From NCBI GenBank assembly GCA_025454835.1, contig JALONQ010000002.1, forward strand, positions 62,001-126,000: a stretch of DNA of 64,000 bases, given 5' to 3'. Under the pieces are notes generated by a model. The model searched no databases and had not been told where the DNA came from. It saw only the letters and a list, made by a program, of their open reading frames with translations. Positions 1 through 10,405 of the stretch are shown in pieces (positions within the stretch are counted from its first letter, which is position 1; every line of letters begins with the position of its first letter). Both the position numbers and the translations under genes were made by a program. Origin of the DNA: Bacteroidota bacterium. Lineage in GTDB: Bacteria; Bacteroidota; Ignavibacteria; UBA10030.

Positions 1-1689
1 GCGGGCGCTATCGAGCCCGCTGCGCGTGACCGATTCTCCGGACAGAAGGCGGGCCACCTCCTTCACGCGTTCTTCGAGCTCCAGCGCACGCAATGTCGTC
101 GTCGTCCGGCCTTTGCGCTCCTTCTTCTCGACGCTCAGGTGGAGGTCGGCAAGGCCGGCGATCTGCGGCAGATGCGTGATGGCAATGATCTGATGGTACT
201 GCGCAAGCGAACGCAGGCTCTTGCCGACGGCCTGGGCGATGCGACCGCTGATGCCCACGTCGATCTCGTCGAAGACCAGAAGCGGAAGCCGCTCGGACTT
301 GGCCAAGATCGTCTTGAGCGCCAGCATGACGCGCGACACTTCGCCCCCTGAAGCGACCTTGGCCAGCGGCTTCAGGTCCTCGCCGGGATTGGTTGACAGG
401 AGGAACTCAATGTCATCCATTCCGTGCGGTCCGGCGGCGATGCGTTCCTTCCCAAGTCGCAGAAAGATCGGGTCACCGTCGGCGGGGGCCGCCAGGGGCT
501 CGATCTGCACTTCGAACTTCCCGCTCGGGATGCCGAGGGTCGACAGCTCCACAAGAACGCCGCGTGAGACCTTCGCCGTCAGCTCGCGGCGCTTGGCCGA
601 CAAACGCTGTGCCGCCGCCGATGCAGATCCGCGGCTCTTTTCCAGAAGCTCCTCGAGCGACCTCACTTCGGCGTCGAAATTCGATGCCGTCGCGTAGGCT
701 GCTCCGATGCTCTCACGGTGAGCGATGACCGCTTCCAGCGAGCCCCCGTACTTCTTCTTCAGGAGCGCCAGTCGGCCCAATCGCTCCCTGATGTACTCGA
801 GGCGCTCAGGGTTGAATTCGATCCGCGAATTGTAGTGCTGTATGAACTTCGTCAGTTCGTCCACGATGACCGCCGCCGCCGAACATTCGTCGCGGGGGCC
901 GTTGAACGCCGGGTCGATCTCCGACAGGTCTTCGAGTTGGTTGCGGGCCGTGACAAGCAGGTCGTGGACCGCCTGATCACCTTCATACAGGTTCTGGTGC
1001 AGCCGGAGGGTCGCGTCGTAGAGCTTCTCGGCATTCTCCAGGATCCGCAGCTCGCCCGACAGGTCCTCTTCCTCTCCTGCCAATGGCCCGACCTCGTCGA
1101 TCTCTTTGATCTGGAATTCGTAGAGGTCCCGTTCGCGCATCAGCCGGGCCTCAAGCGATCTGAGTTCGCGCAGCGCTGCAGCCAACCGGACCAGCTCGGC
1201 GTGTCCGTCACGATACTCGCTGACCAGTCCGTCCAGCCTGCCGTAGTCGTCGAGCAGTTCCCGGTGTGTTTCGCGCCGCAGGAGCGATTGGTGGTCGTGC
1301 TGGCCATGCAGGTCGACCAGCGCGTCACCGAACGACTTGAGGACCGCCAGGGAGACCGGTGTGTCGTTGACGAAACATCGGGACGTTCCCTTGGCAGACA
1401 ACTCACGCCGCAGGATGAGGTCTTCGGCTTCTTCCAGCTCATTGGTGAAGATCAGGTCCTTGACGGCCCGGTGCCCTTTGACGTAGAAGACCCCTTCGAC
1501 AACCGCTTTCTCAGCCCCTTTGCGCACCTCGTCGGAGCTCGCACGGCCGCCAAGGATGAGGCTGAACGCGTCGATCAGGATCGACTTTCCGGCCCCCGTC
1601 TCGCCCGTGATGATATTGAGTCCGCTTTGGAACTCAACATCCACCGACTCGATCAGGGCGAAGTTACGAATGGAGAGATGGCGGAGCAT
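1..1689 (-). CDS. recN: DNA repair protein RecN (3' end outside window)
   Basis: SMC-like ATPase that acts in recombinational repair of double-strand breaks. The minus-strand frame opens at ATG 1689 and stays open for 563 codons to the window edge, so only the last few residues are missing compared with the usual 550-570. The N-terminus reads MLRHLSIRNFALIESV and is followed by the Walker A GETGAGKS at about residues 29-36. The end reads ARLLSGESVTRSGLDSAR, typical of the RecN C-terminus. The middle is coiled-coil-like and rich in charged residues and leucine. The next gene on this strand stops 188 bp upstream, so recN is probably transcribed alone. No good ribosome binding site precedes the ATG. 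Confidence in the family is high. Confidence 0.95.
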   Translation of the reverse strand, partial: MLRHLSIRNFALIESVDVEFQSGLNIITGETGAGKSILIDAFSLILGGRASSDEVRKGAEKAVVEGVFYVKGHRAVKDLIFTNELEEAEDLILRRELSAKGTSRCFVNDTPVSLAVLKSFGDALVDLHGQHDHQSLLRRETHRELLDDYGRLDGLVSEYRDGHAELVRLAAALRELRSLEARLMRERDLYEFQIKEIDEVGPLAGEEEDLSGELRILENAEKLYDATLRLHQNLYEGDQAVHDLLVTARNQLEDLSEIDPAFNGPRDECSAAAVIVDELTKFIQHYNSRIEFNPERLEYIRERLGRLALLKKKYGGSLEAVIAHRESIGAAYATASNFDAEVRSLEELLEKSRGSASAAAQRLSAKRRELTAKVSRGVLVELSTLGIPSGKFEVQIEPLAAPADGDPIFLRLGKERIAAGPHGMDDIEFLLSTNPGEDLKPLAKVASGGEVSRVMLALKTILAKSERLPLLVFDEIDVGISGRIAQAVGKSLRSLAQYHQIIAITHLPQIAGLADLHLSVEKKERKGRTTTTLRALELEERVKEVARLLSGESVTRSGLDSAR

Positions 1690-1877
1690 GCAGGATCGTC
1701 GCAATGTACCAAAAAAGGAGGGAATATCCAGAGTCGCGAGGGACGGCCGGACCTTCGACGGACGGACGATCACGGATGGAAGACGCACAGCCTGCGGTCG
1801 CAGAGCATCTGATCGCCGACGCGAGCTTCGTACCGGGCGACGCTTCGACCAGCAGAGTCATCGTTCCGAATCGATCG

Positions 1878-2708
1878 TCAGTCTTCCCGTTCGGAAGGGT
1901 CGAAGTAGGCCAACTCGGGGACGTCTTTCAGGATGCCGAGATAGAAGGCGTACTGAAAGAACTCATGGACGGCGTCCTCATGCTCCTCGAGCAGATCGTA
2001 CGAGAACGACCGAAGCACATCGGCGGTGGGAACGGGCGGGAGACCTCGCGCCAGCGCGGCATCATGGCCGATCCGCTCGATGAGCGGAAGCCCCCGGCCT
2101 TTGGCGTCGGCCAGCGCCTTCGCCCATTCGGCTTCGCCGTCCTCCACGCGCATCACCCAGAACGCCGAGACCCACGGAAGGTCGGTCAGATCGGTCCATT
2201 CTTCGTACAGGTCGAAGCTGAATCCCTCGTCGTGGCCGAGACGATCGGGCCACGGATGGTACTCGAGGATCGCATCGGCTGTCGTGAACTCCGCCTGCTC
2301 GGGAGAGGCCACGGGGATGATCTTGGGCAGCTGTCGTTCGGATTCGTTCAACGCGGGGTACTTCTCCGCCACAAGGATGGCGGCCAGGACCGTCTCCGAG
2401 GTCACGCGGGGGTCGACGGCGAGGGTCTTGATCGCGCGGGCTCTCCCGTTCACGCGCACGCGGGCAGTGCCGGTGGCAGAACGAGTGGAAACGGCGATGC
2501 CCGGAACGATCCGGTAGGAACCGGCGTGCCGGGCATAGTCGATCGGCGAGATCAGCGCGACCTTCGTCTGGTCAGACGCATCTGCCAGCGCCCGCGCCAC
2601 GCGAACCGGGACGTCCCGGCCGAGCGTGAACAGACCGCTTTCCGCTTCCAATCCCTGGACGAGCGGCATGGATGCCAGCGCGTCCGGAATCGCGGCCCGC
2701 GGTCGCAT
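1878..2708 (-). CDS. mqnA: MqnA/MqnD-family menaquinone (futalosine pathway) enzyme, probably chorismate dehydratase
   Basis: 276-residue periplasmic-binding-like fold protein of the MqnA/MqnD family. MqnA dehydrates chorismate to 3-enolpyruvyl-benzoate, the first committed step of the futalosine route to menaquinone. Visible hallmarks are an N-terminal MPLVQGLEAESG stretch, the ALISPIDYARH segment (family form: IPSIDY), YRIVPGIAVST, and LAVDPRVTSETVLAAIL. The start lies 5 bp after the rplS stop, so it appears to be the last gene of the ribosomal/SRP operon, an unusual partner. MqnD (cleaves cyclic de-hypoxanthine futalosine) is the main alternative. No other futalosine genes lie in the window, so the assignment rests on sequence alone. 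Confidence 0.72.
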   Translation of the reverse strand: MRPRAAIPDALASMPLVQGLEAESGLFTLGRDVPVRVARALADASDQTKVALISPIDYARHAGSYRIVPGIAVSTRSATGTARVRVNGRARAIKTLAVDPRVTSETVLAAILVAEKYPALNESERQLPKIIPVASPEQAEFTTADAILEYHPWPDRLGHDEGFSFDLYEEWTDLTDLPWVSAFWVMRVEDGEAEWAKALADAKGRGLPLIERIGHDAALARGLPPVPTADVLRSFSYDLLEEHEDAVHEFFQYAFYLGILKDVPELAYFDPSERED

Positions 2709-2713
2709 GGTCG

Positions 2714-3055
2714 TCAGGCGTTCGTCTTCTGAGAAACGGCCTTCGCCGCGAGCGAGCGGAGGTAGTACAGCTTCGAACGGCGGACCGAGCCGGCCTTGAC
2801 CTTTTCGATCTTCGCCAGCCGGGGCGAATGGAGCGGGAAGATCCGTTCGACGCCGACGCCGTCGGAGATCTTCCGGACGGTAAAGGTGGCATTGACGCCG
2901 CTTCCGCGACGTGCCGTTACGATGCCCTGAAACTCCTGCACGCGCTCCTTCTCGCCTTCGCGAACCTTCACGTGCACATTGATGGTGTCGCCCGGGCGAA
3001 AGTCGGGAATGTCGCTCCGCAGCTGCGTGGCTTCGACGAGTTTGATCTTATCCAT
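2714..3055 (-). CDS. rplS: 50S ribosomal protein L19
   Basis: 113-residue bL19, at the 30S-50S interface of the large subunit. The family core is clear: [44 protein letters not shown] and [13 protein letters not shown]. An AGGAG ribosome binding site lies 6 bp before the ATG at 3055. It follows trmD by 27 bp in the standard rpsP-rimM-trmD-rplS order. Length is normal. Confidence 0.98.
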   Translation of the reverse strand: MDKIKLVEATQLRSDIPDFRPGDTINVHVKVREGEKERVQEFQGIVTARRGSGVNATFTVRKISDGVGVERIFPLHSPRLAKIEKVKAGSVRRSKLYYLRSLAAKAVSQKTNA

Positions 3056-3082
3056 ACGTCACTCCTGATGTTCTAACGTGAT

Positions 3083-3772
3083 TCACGTCCTGTCGCCGCT
3101 GAGCAGGTCACCCCGGCGTTGTTTGGTTCGCTCCAGCCGCTGTTGTTCGCGCCACGCTTCGATGCGCTTGTGGTCGCCGCTCAGCAACTCCTCAGGCACC
3201 CGCATTCCGCGATACTCCGGAGGCCGGGTGAACTGAGGGCCTCCCAGCAATCCGTCTTGAAAAGAGTCGGTGAGCGCCGACTCGCCATCGTTCAACACCC
3301 CCGGTATCAGCCGGGTCACCGCGTCCACGACAACGGCCGCCGCCAACTCTCCGCCCGTCAGCACATAGTCGCCGATCGAGATCTCCCGGGTGACGAGGCC
3401 CGTCCGGACACGTTCGTCGACGCCCTTGTAGTGCCCGCAAATGAGGATCAGGTTCGTCCGCAGCGACAGCTCGGCAGCGATCGTCTGCGTGAATCGCTCG
3501 CCCTCAGCCGCCATGAAGATCACCTCATCATACGAGCGCTCCTGCTTCAGCCGGTCGACACACTCGAAGATAGGCTCTGGCTTGAGCACCATGCCTGCCC
3601 CTCCGCCGTACGGCGTGTCGTCGATCGTACGGTGCTTGTCGTGCGCGTAGTCGCGCAGGTCGTGCACCGCCAACGTCAGGAGTTCCCTCGCTTGCGCGCG
3701 CTTCAGGATGCTCTCCTGAAGGGGGCTCTCCAGCAGCTTCGGAAGGCCGGTCAGGATATCGATGCGCATCAT
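3083..3772 (-). CDS. trmD: tRNA (guanine-N1-)-methyltransferase TrmD
   Basis: SPOUT-fold methyltransferase that makes m1G37 next to the anticodon of tRNAs reading CNN codons, preventing +1 frameshifting. 229 residues, slightly short of the usual 240-250. Motifs seen are [17 protein letters not shown] at the start (family form: FPxxF), [30 protein letters not shown], and the knot region [15 protein letters not shown] with RLIPGVLND. Its start overlaps the rimM stop by 4 bp (ATGA), so the two are translationally coupled. Confidence 0.97.
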   Translation of the reverse strand: MMRIDILTGLPKLLESPLQESILKRAQARELLTLAVHDLRDYAHDKHRTIDDTPYGGGAGMVLKPEPIFECVDRLKQERSYDEVIFMAAEGERFTQTIAAELSLRTNLILICGHYKGVDERVRTGLVTREISIGDYVLTGGELAAAVVVDAVTRLIPGVLNDGESALTDSFQDGLLGGPQFTRPPEYRGMRVPEELLSGDHKRIEAWREQQRLERTKQRRGDLLSGDRT

Positions 3773-4302
3773 GCGTCGAACAACCCTTCGATCGAGGCCA
3801 GGACCACCAGGCGGCGTTCACGATCCAGCCGGTCGATCCATGCGGCAACGGCCGGAATGAGCACTTCCTTCGAACCGGTCCACACACCCCAGAGATCGTA
3901 GACCGGCATGGCGTAAACCTCACGCACCACGCCTCGCTCTCGGCCATCTTGGTCAACCACCGTGAAACCGATCAGATCATCTACCCGCACCGAGCCCTCC
4001 TGGGGCGGCTCCGCTTCCGCATCGGGGACGAAGATGAACTGTCCGCGCAACCGTTCAGCCGCGGTCCGGTCGGCAATTTCCGCGAGTCGGACCATGATGC
4101 CGTTCGTCTGGACCCGTACGCCCTGAAAGCGATACGCTACGGTGCTGGCAGGATCAGGGCCGACGGCGACCGCACTCAGACGGTCAAGACGATCAGGACC
4201 GCTGCACAACAGCTCAACCTTCAGGTCGCCCTTGAGGCCGACCGTCGTCAGGATCTTGGCCACCGCGGTCAGGCCCGATGAGACATTCGGTTCGCGCGTC
4301 AC
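3769..4302 (-). CDS. rimM: Ribosome maturation factor RimM
   Basis: 177-residue 16S rRNA-processing factor that binds uS19 and helps 30S head assembly. The N-terminal RimM barrel shows [16 protein letters not shown] (family form: GLRGEVKV). The C-terminal PRC barrel shows [19 protein letters not shown] and VYDLWGV, then a stretch ending in [15 protein letters not shown] (the usual form is IPFxxxxV). The position between rpsP and trmD is the standard one. A khpA gene, often found between rpsP and rimM, is absent here. Confidence 0.93.
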   Translation of the reverse strand: MTREPNVSSGLTAVAKILTTVGLKGDLKVELLCSGPDRLDRLSAVAVGPDPASTVAYRFQGVRVQTNGIMVRLAEIADRTAAERLRGQFIFVPDAEAEPPQEGSVRVDDLIGFTVVDQDGRERGVVREVYAMPVYDLWGVWTGSKEVLIPAVAAWIDRLDRERRLVVLASIEGLFDA

Positions 4303-4355
4303 GGACTCGGTTCCTTGTGCCTCCGGCGTCCCGGACCATCGGGAACGGCGTCAGG

Positions 4356-4763
4356 TCAGGCCGCGGGCTTGTCGGCGGGCGAGGCAGCCTTCTTCTTCCG
4401 CTCGGCGCGGCGGGCCTTGCGGTCCGCATCGCGGGCCTGGCGGTCGGCCTGCTGCATCTGCCAGCGCTCGGTCACCCTGGCAACCGTCGCCTCGTCCTTC
4501 CCCTGCCGAGCGAGGGTCCATCGCAACCACAGACCGGTCCGGCGGAACAACGAGCGGACGGTGTCGGTGGGCTGGGCGCCCTTGCGCAGCCAGTGCTCTA
4601 CCCGCGTATCTTTGAGGTTGATGCGAGCCGGACGGGTGTTCGGGTCGTAGGTACCAACGACCTCGAGGAACGCCCCGTCACGCGGGGACCGCTCATCGGC
4701 CGCGACGACCTTATAGATCGCGTGACCCTTTTTGCCTTCTCGCCGCAATCGAAGCTTGACCAC
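4356..4763 (-). CDS. rpsP: 30S ribosomal protein S16 with basic C-terminal extension
   Basis: bS16, an early assembly protein of the 30S body. The core reads MVKLRLRREGKKGHAIYKVV, then FLEVVGTYDPNTRPARI. At 135 residues it is longer than the usual 80-90. The extra C-terminus is charged and low-complexity, rich in A, R and K (it includes RKARRAERKKKAASPADKP), as in other FCB-group S16 proteins. The start codon is GTG at 4763 with an AGGAG site 8 bp upstream. Confidence 0.97.
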   Translation of the reverse strand: MVKLRLRREGKKGHAIYKVVAADERSPRDGAFLEVVGTYDPNTRPARINLKDTRVEHWLRKGAQPTDTVRSLFRRTGLWLRWTLARQGKDEATVARVTERWQMQQADRQARDADRKARRAERKKKAASPADKPAA

Positions 4764-4802
4764 GATGATGCTCCTGTGATGAAAGAATGACCGCTATGAG
4801 AT

Positions 4803-6152
4803 TCACCGATGGAAGCCGCCGGGGCGGCCTCGGAATGGAAGACCCTGCATGCCGCGCCTGAATCCCCCGCGGCTCAGTTTCTTCATCATCCGCTGCATGT
4901 CGTCGAACTGCTTCAGGAGGCGGTTGACCTCCTGCACCGTCGTGCCGCTCCCCGTCGCGATGCGCCGGCGACGGCTGCCGTTGATGATCGAAGGACGTTC
5001 ACGCTCATGGCGCGTCATCGACAGGATGATCGCCTCGACGCGGACGAGTTCCTTCTCATCCACATTGACGGGCCCCGGGAGCTGGCTCATACCCGGGATC
5101 ATCTGCATCACTTGATCCATCGGCCCCATCTTCCGCACCTCGCGCAGCTGCGTGAGGAAATCATCGAACGTGAAGCGGGACGACCGGAACTTCTCCGACA
5201 GCTCTTCGGCCCGGTCCTTGTCGAAGACCTCTTGCGCCTTCTCGACGAGGGTGACGATGTCCCCCATCCCGAGGATGCGGGAGGCCATCCGGTCGGGATG
5301 GAACGGCTCGAGCGCCTCGAGCTTCTCGCCGATGCCGACGAACTTGATCGGCGCCTGGACGATCGACCGGATCGAGAGCGCCGCGCCTCCCCGGCTGTCG
5401 CCGTCGAGTTTGGTCAGGACGACGCCGTCGAACCGCAATCGGTCGTGGAACGCCTTGGCCGTGTTGACGGCATCCTGACCCGTCATGGCGTCGACGACGA
5501 ACAGGGTCTCGTGCGGCGTCACGGCATCGCGTACCGCCTCGACCTCGCGCATCATCTCTTCGTCGACATGCATCCGTCCGGCCGTGTCAACGATGACCGT
5601 GTCGCGGATGTTCTTCTGCGCGAAGCGCACGCCGTTGCGGGCGATCTGGACCGCATCACGCGTCGAACGATCGGCGAAGACGGGCACATCGATCTGGCGA
5701 CCGAGCAGCTCCAGCTGATCGATGGCGGCCGGACGGTGGATGTCGGCTGCCACGAGCAACGGGAGGCGCCCCTTCGAGATAAGCCACTTCGCCAGCTTCC
5801 CCGAGAACGTCGTCTTGCCGGAGCCCTGCAGGCCGGCAATGAGAATGACCGTCGGCGGCGTCGGACTCTCGGCGATGTCCGCCCGGCTCGTGCCGAGCAA
5901 CGCGACCATTTCGTCATGGATGATCTTGACGATCTGCTGTCCGGGCGTCACGCTCGCCAGAACCTCTTGACCGAGCGCGCGCACCTTCACCGCCTCGACG
6001 AAATCGCGCGCGACGCGGAAATTCACGTCCGCGTCGAGGAGGGCCCGTCTCACATCACGGAGCGCATCCTCGACGTTTTGGGGTGTGATCTTCCCCTGCC
6101 CCCTCAGCGTCTTGAAGACCGCTTCGAGTTTCTTGCTCAGACTTTCAAACAT
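4803..6152 (-). CDS. ffh: Signal recognition particle protein Ffh (SRP54 GTPase)
   Basis: 449-residue SRP GTPase that recognises signal sequences on nascent chains and docks with FtsY. Domains in order: N-domain helical bundle (1-90); G-domain with P-loop GLQGSGKTTFSGKLA at about 109-123, DTAGRMHVDEEMM, TKLDGDSRGGAAL and GIGEKLEALEPF; then the methionine-rich M-domain (about 300-449) with MGPMDQVMQMIPGM and the RNA-binding helix ERERPSIINGSRRRRIATGSG (split: ERERPSIING / SRRRRIATGSG). First gene of the operon, with a sigma70-like promoter 72 bp upstream. Confidence 0.98.
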   Translation of the reverse strand: MFESLSKKLEAVFKTLRGQGKITPQNVEDALRDVRRALLDADVNFRVARDFVEAVKVRALGQEVLASVTPGQQIVKIIHDEMVALLGTSRADIAESPTPPTVILIAGLQGSGKTTFSGKLAKWLISKGRLPLLVAADIHRPAAIDQLELLGRQIDVPVFADRSTRDAVQIARNGVRFAQKNIRDTVIVDTAGRMHVDEEMMREVEAVRDAVTPHETLFVVDAMTGQDAVNTAKAFHDRLRFDGVVLTKLDGDSRGGAALSIRSIVQAPIKFVGIGEKLEALEPFHPDRMASRILGMGDIVTLVEKAQEVFDKDRAEELSEKFRSSRFTFDDFLTQLREVRKMGPMDQVMQMIPGMSQLPGPVNVDEKELVRVEAIILSMTRHERERPSIINGSRRRRIATGSGTTVQEVNRLLKQFDDMQRMMKKLSRGGFRRGMQGLPFRGRPGGFHR

Positions 6153-6223
6153 CGGACCTCGCCACGAACCGGCGCTCTCCCGGGGGGACTCAGCGCTTGA
6201 ATGCGATTGTTGACAGGAAGGTT

Positions 6224-6252
6224 AAGGTAGCCAGAAAAAGGCCGGATTTCAA
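6224..6252 (-). promoter_or_regulatory. Probable sigma70 promoter of the ffh-rpsP-rimM-trmD-rplS operon
   Basis: Read on the minus strand, TTGAAA (6252-6247) is followed by a 17-bp spacer and TACCTT (6229-6224). The -10 box lies 72 bp before the ffh start codon. Spacing is ideal; the -10 is imperfect, so this is a sequence-pattern prediction only. Confidence 0.45.
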
Positions 6253-6382
6253 GAATTATCTGAGCTTCGCGGGCCGGACCGCTGAGGATGGCTCTCCAAG
6301 AGCGAAGGCCGACGCCGCGCTCCAACGGCCCCCGATCGACAACAGGGCTGGAGTTTCCTGGGGGGGGGGCGCGCCCCACAAA

Positions 6383-6422
6383 GGCAAACCGTCTCGCCCC
6401 ACCTGCCAATGGGACGAGACGG
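6383..6422 (-). terminator. Intrinsic terminator after atpG
   Basis: Inverted repeat CCGTCTCG (6389-6396) / CGAGACGG (6415-6422), extended by CCCC/GGG pairing inside. On the minus strand it is followed by TTTGCCTTTG. It sits 20 bp after the atpG stop and separates the ATPase operon from ffh. The rest of the gap (6253-6382) holds a G-run next to GCGCGCCCC but no gene. Confidence 0.75.
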
Positions 6423-6443
6423 CTGGGTGAGGTCCGATCAGCC

Positions 6444-7331
6444 CTAGTCTGCCGTTCGGAGAGCTTCAGCCCCGGCAACGATCTCAAGCAACTCCTTCGT
6501 GATGCCGGCCTGCCGGGCTTTGTTGTACGAGAGCGTCAGGTCGCGGATGATCTCTTTGGCATTCTCTGTCGCGTTGGCCATCGCCGTCATCCGGGCCCCT
6601 TGTTCGGCCGCGTTCGATTCCAGAAGGATCCGCCAGATCTGAAAATTCAGATGCTTGGGGAGCAGATCGGCCAGGATGGCTTCACCCGACGGCTCATAGA
6701 TGTACTGAGGTGAGACACCACTTCCGGTGCGTTGGGTTTCGATCGGCGGGACCGGCAGAAACTGGTCGATCATCACCCGCTGCTGTGCGACGTTCTTGAA
6801 CTCATTGTAGACCACGTCGACGCGGTCCACGGTACCTTTCTGATACCAGTCGACCACCTGCTGGGAGATCTGACGGGCGGACTGAAAGTCGAGCCCCGAG
6901 AAGAGTCCGACGTGCTTGGCGGCCGGGGCCGGTCCGCGTTTCGTGAAATAGTCGGCCCCCTTCTTCCCGACGGCCACCAGCCGGACGTTGCCTTGCGCCA
7001 ACAACGCGCCATAGTTCCTGCGAAGGTGGTCCTCGGCGGCCCGCATGACATTGCTGTTGAACGCGCCGCAGAGACCGCGGTCGGCTGTCACGACGATGAC
7101 GGCCACGCGGCGGATCTCACGCGTTTCGAACAGAGGGCCCGCAGAACCCGTCACCTCGCCGGCCAGGTTGCCGAGCATCGTTCGCATCGCCTTCGCGTAC
7201 GGGCGGGCCGCGATCATGCTGTCCTGGGCGCGACGCAGTTTCGCCGCCGCCACCATCTTCATGGCCTTGGTGATCTTCTGCGTATTCTTGACGCCGCCGA
7301 TGCGGCGCCGAATTTCTCGGAGGGTTGCCAA
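6444..7331 (-). CDS. atpG: ATP synthase gamma subunit
   Basis: Central rotor stalk of F1. The family begins M-ATLREIRRRIGGVKNT, which fits a TTG start at 7331 and gives 295 residues. A longer frame from TTG 7379 would add 16 residues (WLRHEVVTRLEHEKR) that lie inside a repeat element and do not look like atpG. Core motifs: KITKAMKMVAAAKLRRAQ near the N-terminus, TADRGLCGAFNSNVMRAA, and C-terminal MTAMANATENAKEII. No clear ribosome binding site precedes the TTG; a palindromic repeat fills the gap to atpA. Last gene of the operon; beta and epsilon genes are not nearby. Confidence 0.93.
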   Translation of the reverse strand: MATLREIRRRIGGVKNTQKITKAMKMVAAAKLRRAQDSMIAARPYAKAMRTMLGNLAGEVTGSAGPLFETREIRRVAVIVVTADRGLCGAFNSNVMRAAEDHLRRNYGALLAQGNVRLVAVGKKGADYFTKRGPAPAAKHVGLFSGLDFQSARQISQQVVDWYQKGTVDRVDVVYNEFKNVAQQRVMIDQFLPVPPIETQRTGSGVSPQYIYEPSGEAILADLLPKHLNFQIWRILLESNAAEQGARMTAMANATENAKEIIRDLTLSYNKARQAGITKELLEIVAGAEALRTAD

Positions 7332-7371
7332 GCGTTTCTCGTGCTCTAATCTCGTTACGACTTCATGTCTT

Positions 7372-7416
7372 AGCCACAAAGACCGCAGAGAACGATGCTC
7401 ACGACTCTTTGTGGCT
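7372..7416. repeat. Inverted repeat of the AGCCACAAAG family
   Basis: AGCCACAAAG (7372-7381) and its exact complement CTTTGTGGCT (7407-7416) flank 25 bp containing ACCGCAGAGAAC. It fills most of the 105 bp between the atpA stop and the atpG TTG. The same arm sequence recurs at 52786/52863, with related arms at 54260 and 63373. Confidence 0.7.
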
Positions 7417-7436
7417 ACCTCATTTCTGCCAAAGCC

Positions 7437-8990
<1,554 letters not shown>

Positions 8991-9018
8991 GGAGAGGTCC
9001 TTCGGAGATCAAACGTTC

Positions 9019-9570
9019 TTAGTTCGCGCCATCGCCGAGAGCGAAGCGTTTGCGCAACAACTCTAGTTGACGACGGATCGAGCCATCGTAGACCGTGTCG
9101 CCCAAGCGGGCGGTTAGCCCGCCCTTGAGGCTCGCGTCGACGGTGACGGTCATCTGAACTGTCTTATGCGTGAGGGCCTCGAACCGCTGCCGGAGGGCCT
9201 CAGTCTGGTCGGCCGACAAGGTCGTCGCCGCGCCCACTTCGAGCGTGACGATGCCGAGTTTTCGGTCGCGAAGGCGTTGGAACTCGACGATCACTTGCGA
9301 GAGCATCTGCTCGCGGCCCTTTTCGGTCAGCAGGGCCATGAACTCCTGCGTGAGGGGCTCGACGTGCCCTTGGAAGGCAGCACGCAGCACCTCCTGCTTC
9401 CTCTCCTGCTTCACGACGGGACTCTTCAGCAGCAGCCGAAGCTCAGACGACCCTCGGATGACCGTGCGGAGCATCTCAAGGTCGGCCGCAACCGGTTCCT
9501 CTCGCCCAACACCTGCGGCGGCGTCGAGCAAGGCCTGGGCATACCGTCGGGCAACGCGGCTGTCGCTCAT
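9019..9570 (-). CDS. atpH: ATP synthase delta subunit
   Basis: 183-residue OSCP/delta subunit linking F1 to the peripheral stalk. The N-terminal VARRYAQALLDAA and C-terminal ASLKGGLTARLGDTVYDGSI signatures are clear. It begins 3 bp after the atpF stop, indicating coupled translation. Confidence 0.95.
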   Translation of the reverse strand: MSDSRVARRYAQALLDAAAGVGREEPVAADLEMLRTVIRGSSELRLLLKSPVVKQERKQEVLRAAFQGHVEPLTQEFMALLTEKGREQMLSQVIVEFQRLRDRKLGIVTLEVGAATTLSADQTEALRQRFEALTHKTVQMTVTVDASLKGGLTARLGDTVYDGSIRRQLELLRKRFALGDGAN

Positions 9571-9573
9571 CGG

Positions 9574-10059
9574 TCAGTTCTTCGGAAACTGATTGATGAC
9601 CCCGTCGACGATCTTCTTCTGCTTCGCCGCATCGAGGGATTCGTCGAGGATCTTCTCTGCCGCCCGGATGGCCAGGTCGGCCACCTCGGCCCGCAACTGC
9701 TGACGCGCGGCGACGACGTCACGCTGGATCTCTTCGTGCGCCTTCTCCAGGTCGTGCTTCGCCTGCTGCTGTGCCTTGGCCACGATCTCTTCCTTGACCT
9801 GGTCGGCCATGGCCCGGGCCTCGCGCATCATCTTCTGATATTCCTCTTCGGCCTTGGCCATGTTCTGCTGGTTCTGCCGGATCATGTCGGCAGCCTCGGC
9901 GCGGGCACGGTCGGCCTGTTCCAGAGCCGCACGGATGGAATCTTCGCGGTCCTGGAGCGCCTTCAGCATCGGACGCCAGGCGAATTTCCCCAGGAGGGCC
10001 GCCAGGACGACGAAGACGACGATCGTCCAGACGATAAGGCCGGGATTGATGTCAAACAT
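9574..10059 (-). CDS. atpF: ATP synthase b subunit
   Basis: 161-residue peripheral stalk subunit. One N-terminal membrane helix (IVWTIVVFVVLAALLGKFAW, about 9-28) is followed by a long charged coiled coil rich in E, A, K and Q (40-150). Only one b-type gene is present, so the stalk is presumably a b homodimer. Lies between atpE and atpH. Confidence 0.95.
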   Translation of the reverse strand: MFDINPGLIVWTIVVFVVLAALLGKFAWRPMLKALQDREDSIRAALEQADRARAEAADMIRQNQQNMAKAEEEYQKMMREARAMADQVKEEIVAKAQQQAKHDLEKAHEEIQRDVVAARQQLRAEVADLAIRAAEKILDESLDAAKQKKIVDGVINQFPKN

Positions 10060-10095
10060 ACGGCGGGTCCTCGTGCGTGACGGGGCGGGCGGTCG

Positions 10096-10323
10096 TTACT
10101 TGGTGGCGAGGATGATGCAGATCGCGAGCGCAAAGAATGTGGCGCCTTCGATGAGGGCCGCGGCGATCAGCATCGACGTCCGGACCTGGCCGGCGACTTC
10201 CGGCTGGCGGCCGCTGGCATCCATCGCGGCGGCGGCGAGTTTGCCGATACCGAACGACGCACCGAGAATGATGAGGCCAGCACCGAACCCTGCGGCGAGG
10301 TAACCAATGGCGTTAGCTTCCAT
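10096..10323 (-). CDS. atpE: ATP synthase c subunit
   Basis: 75-residue hairpin of two membrane helices forming the rotor ring. The polar loop is GRQPE (about 38-42). The ion-carrying glutamate is E59 in LIEGATFF. The sodium-type glutamine in helix 1 and the ES/ET pair after the glutamate are not seen, so proton coupling is likely (inference). Confidence 0.96.
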   Translation of the reverse strand: MEANAIGYLAAGFGAGLIILGASFGIGKLAAAAMDASGRQPEVAGQVRTSMLIAAALIEGATFFALAICIILATK

Positions 10324-10405
10324 GCGACAACTCCTTAGAGAGAACGTGAAATGAGGATGGAAAGATGGAATGAATGTCTGTGTGTCGTTGCTGCCAAGCT
10401 TTTGA

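Noticed and set aside
4809-6200. 463-codon plus-strand open frame opposite ffh
   Set aside because: It is the complement of a conserved gene in a G+C-rich genome; its composition (R, D, H, L-rich) is typical of antisense frames and no domain is seen.
6355-6376. G-run next to GCGCGCCCC as a regulatory G-quadruplex
   Set aside because: A single G-run flanked by its partial complement; it lies downstream of the ffh promoter's upstream edge and after the ATPase terminator, with no sign of function.
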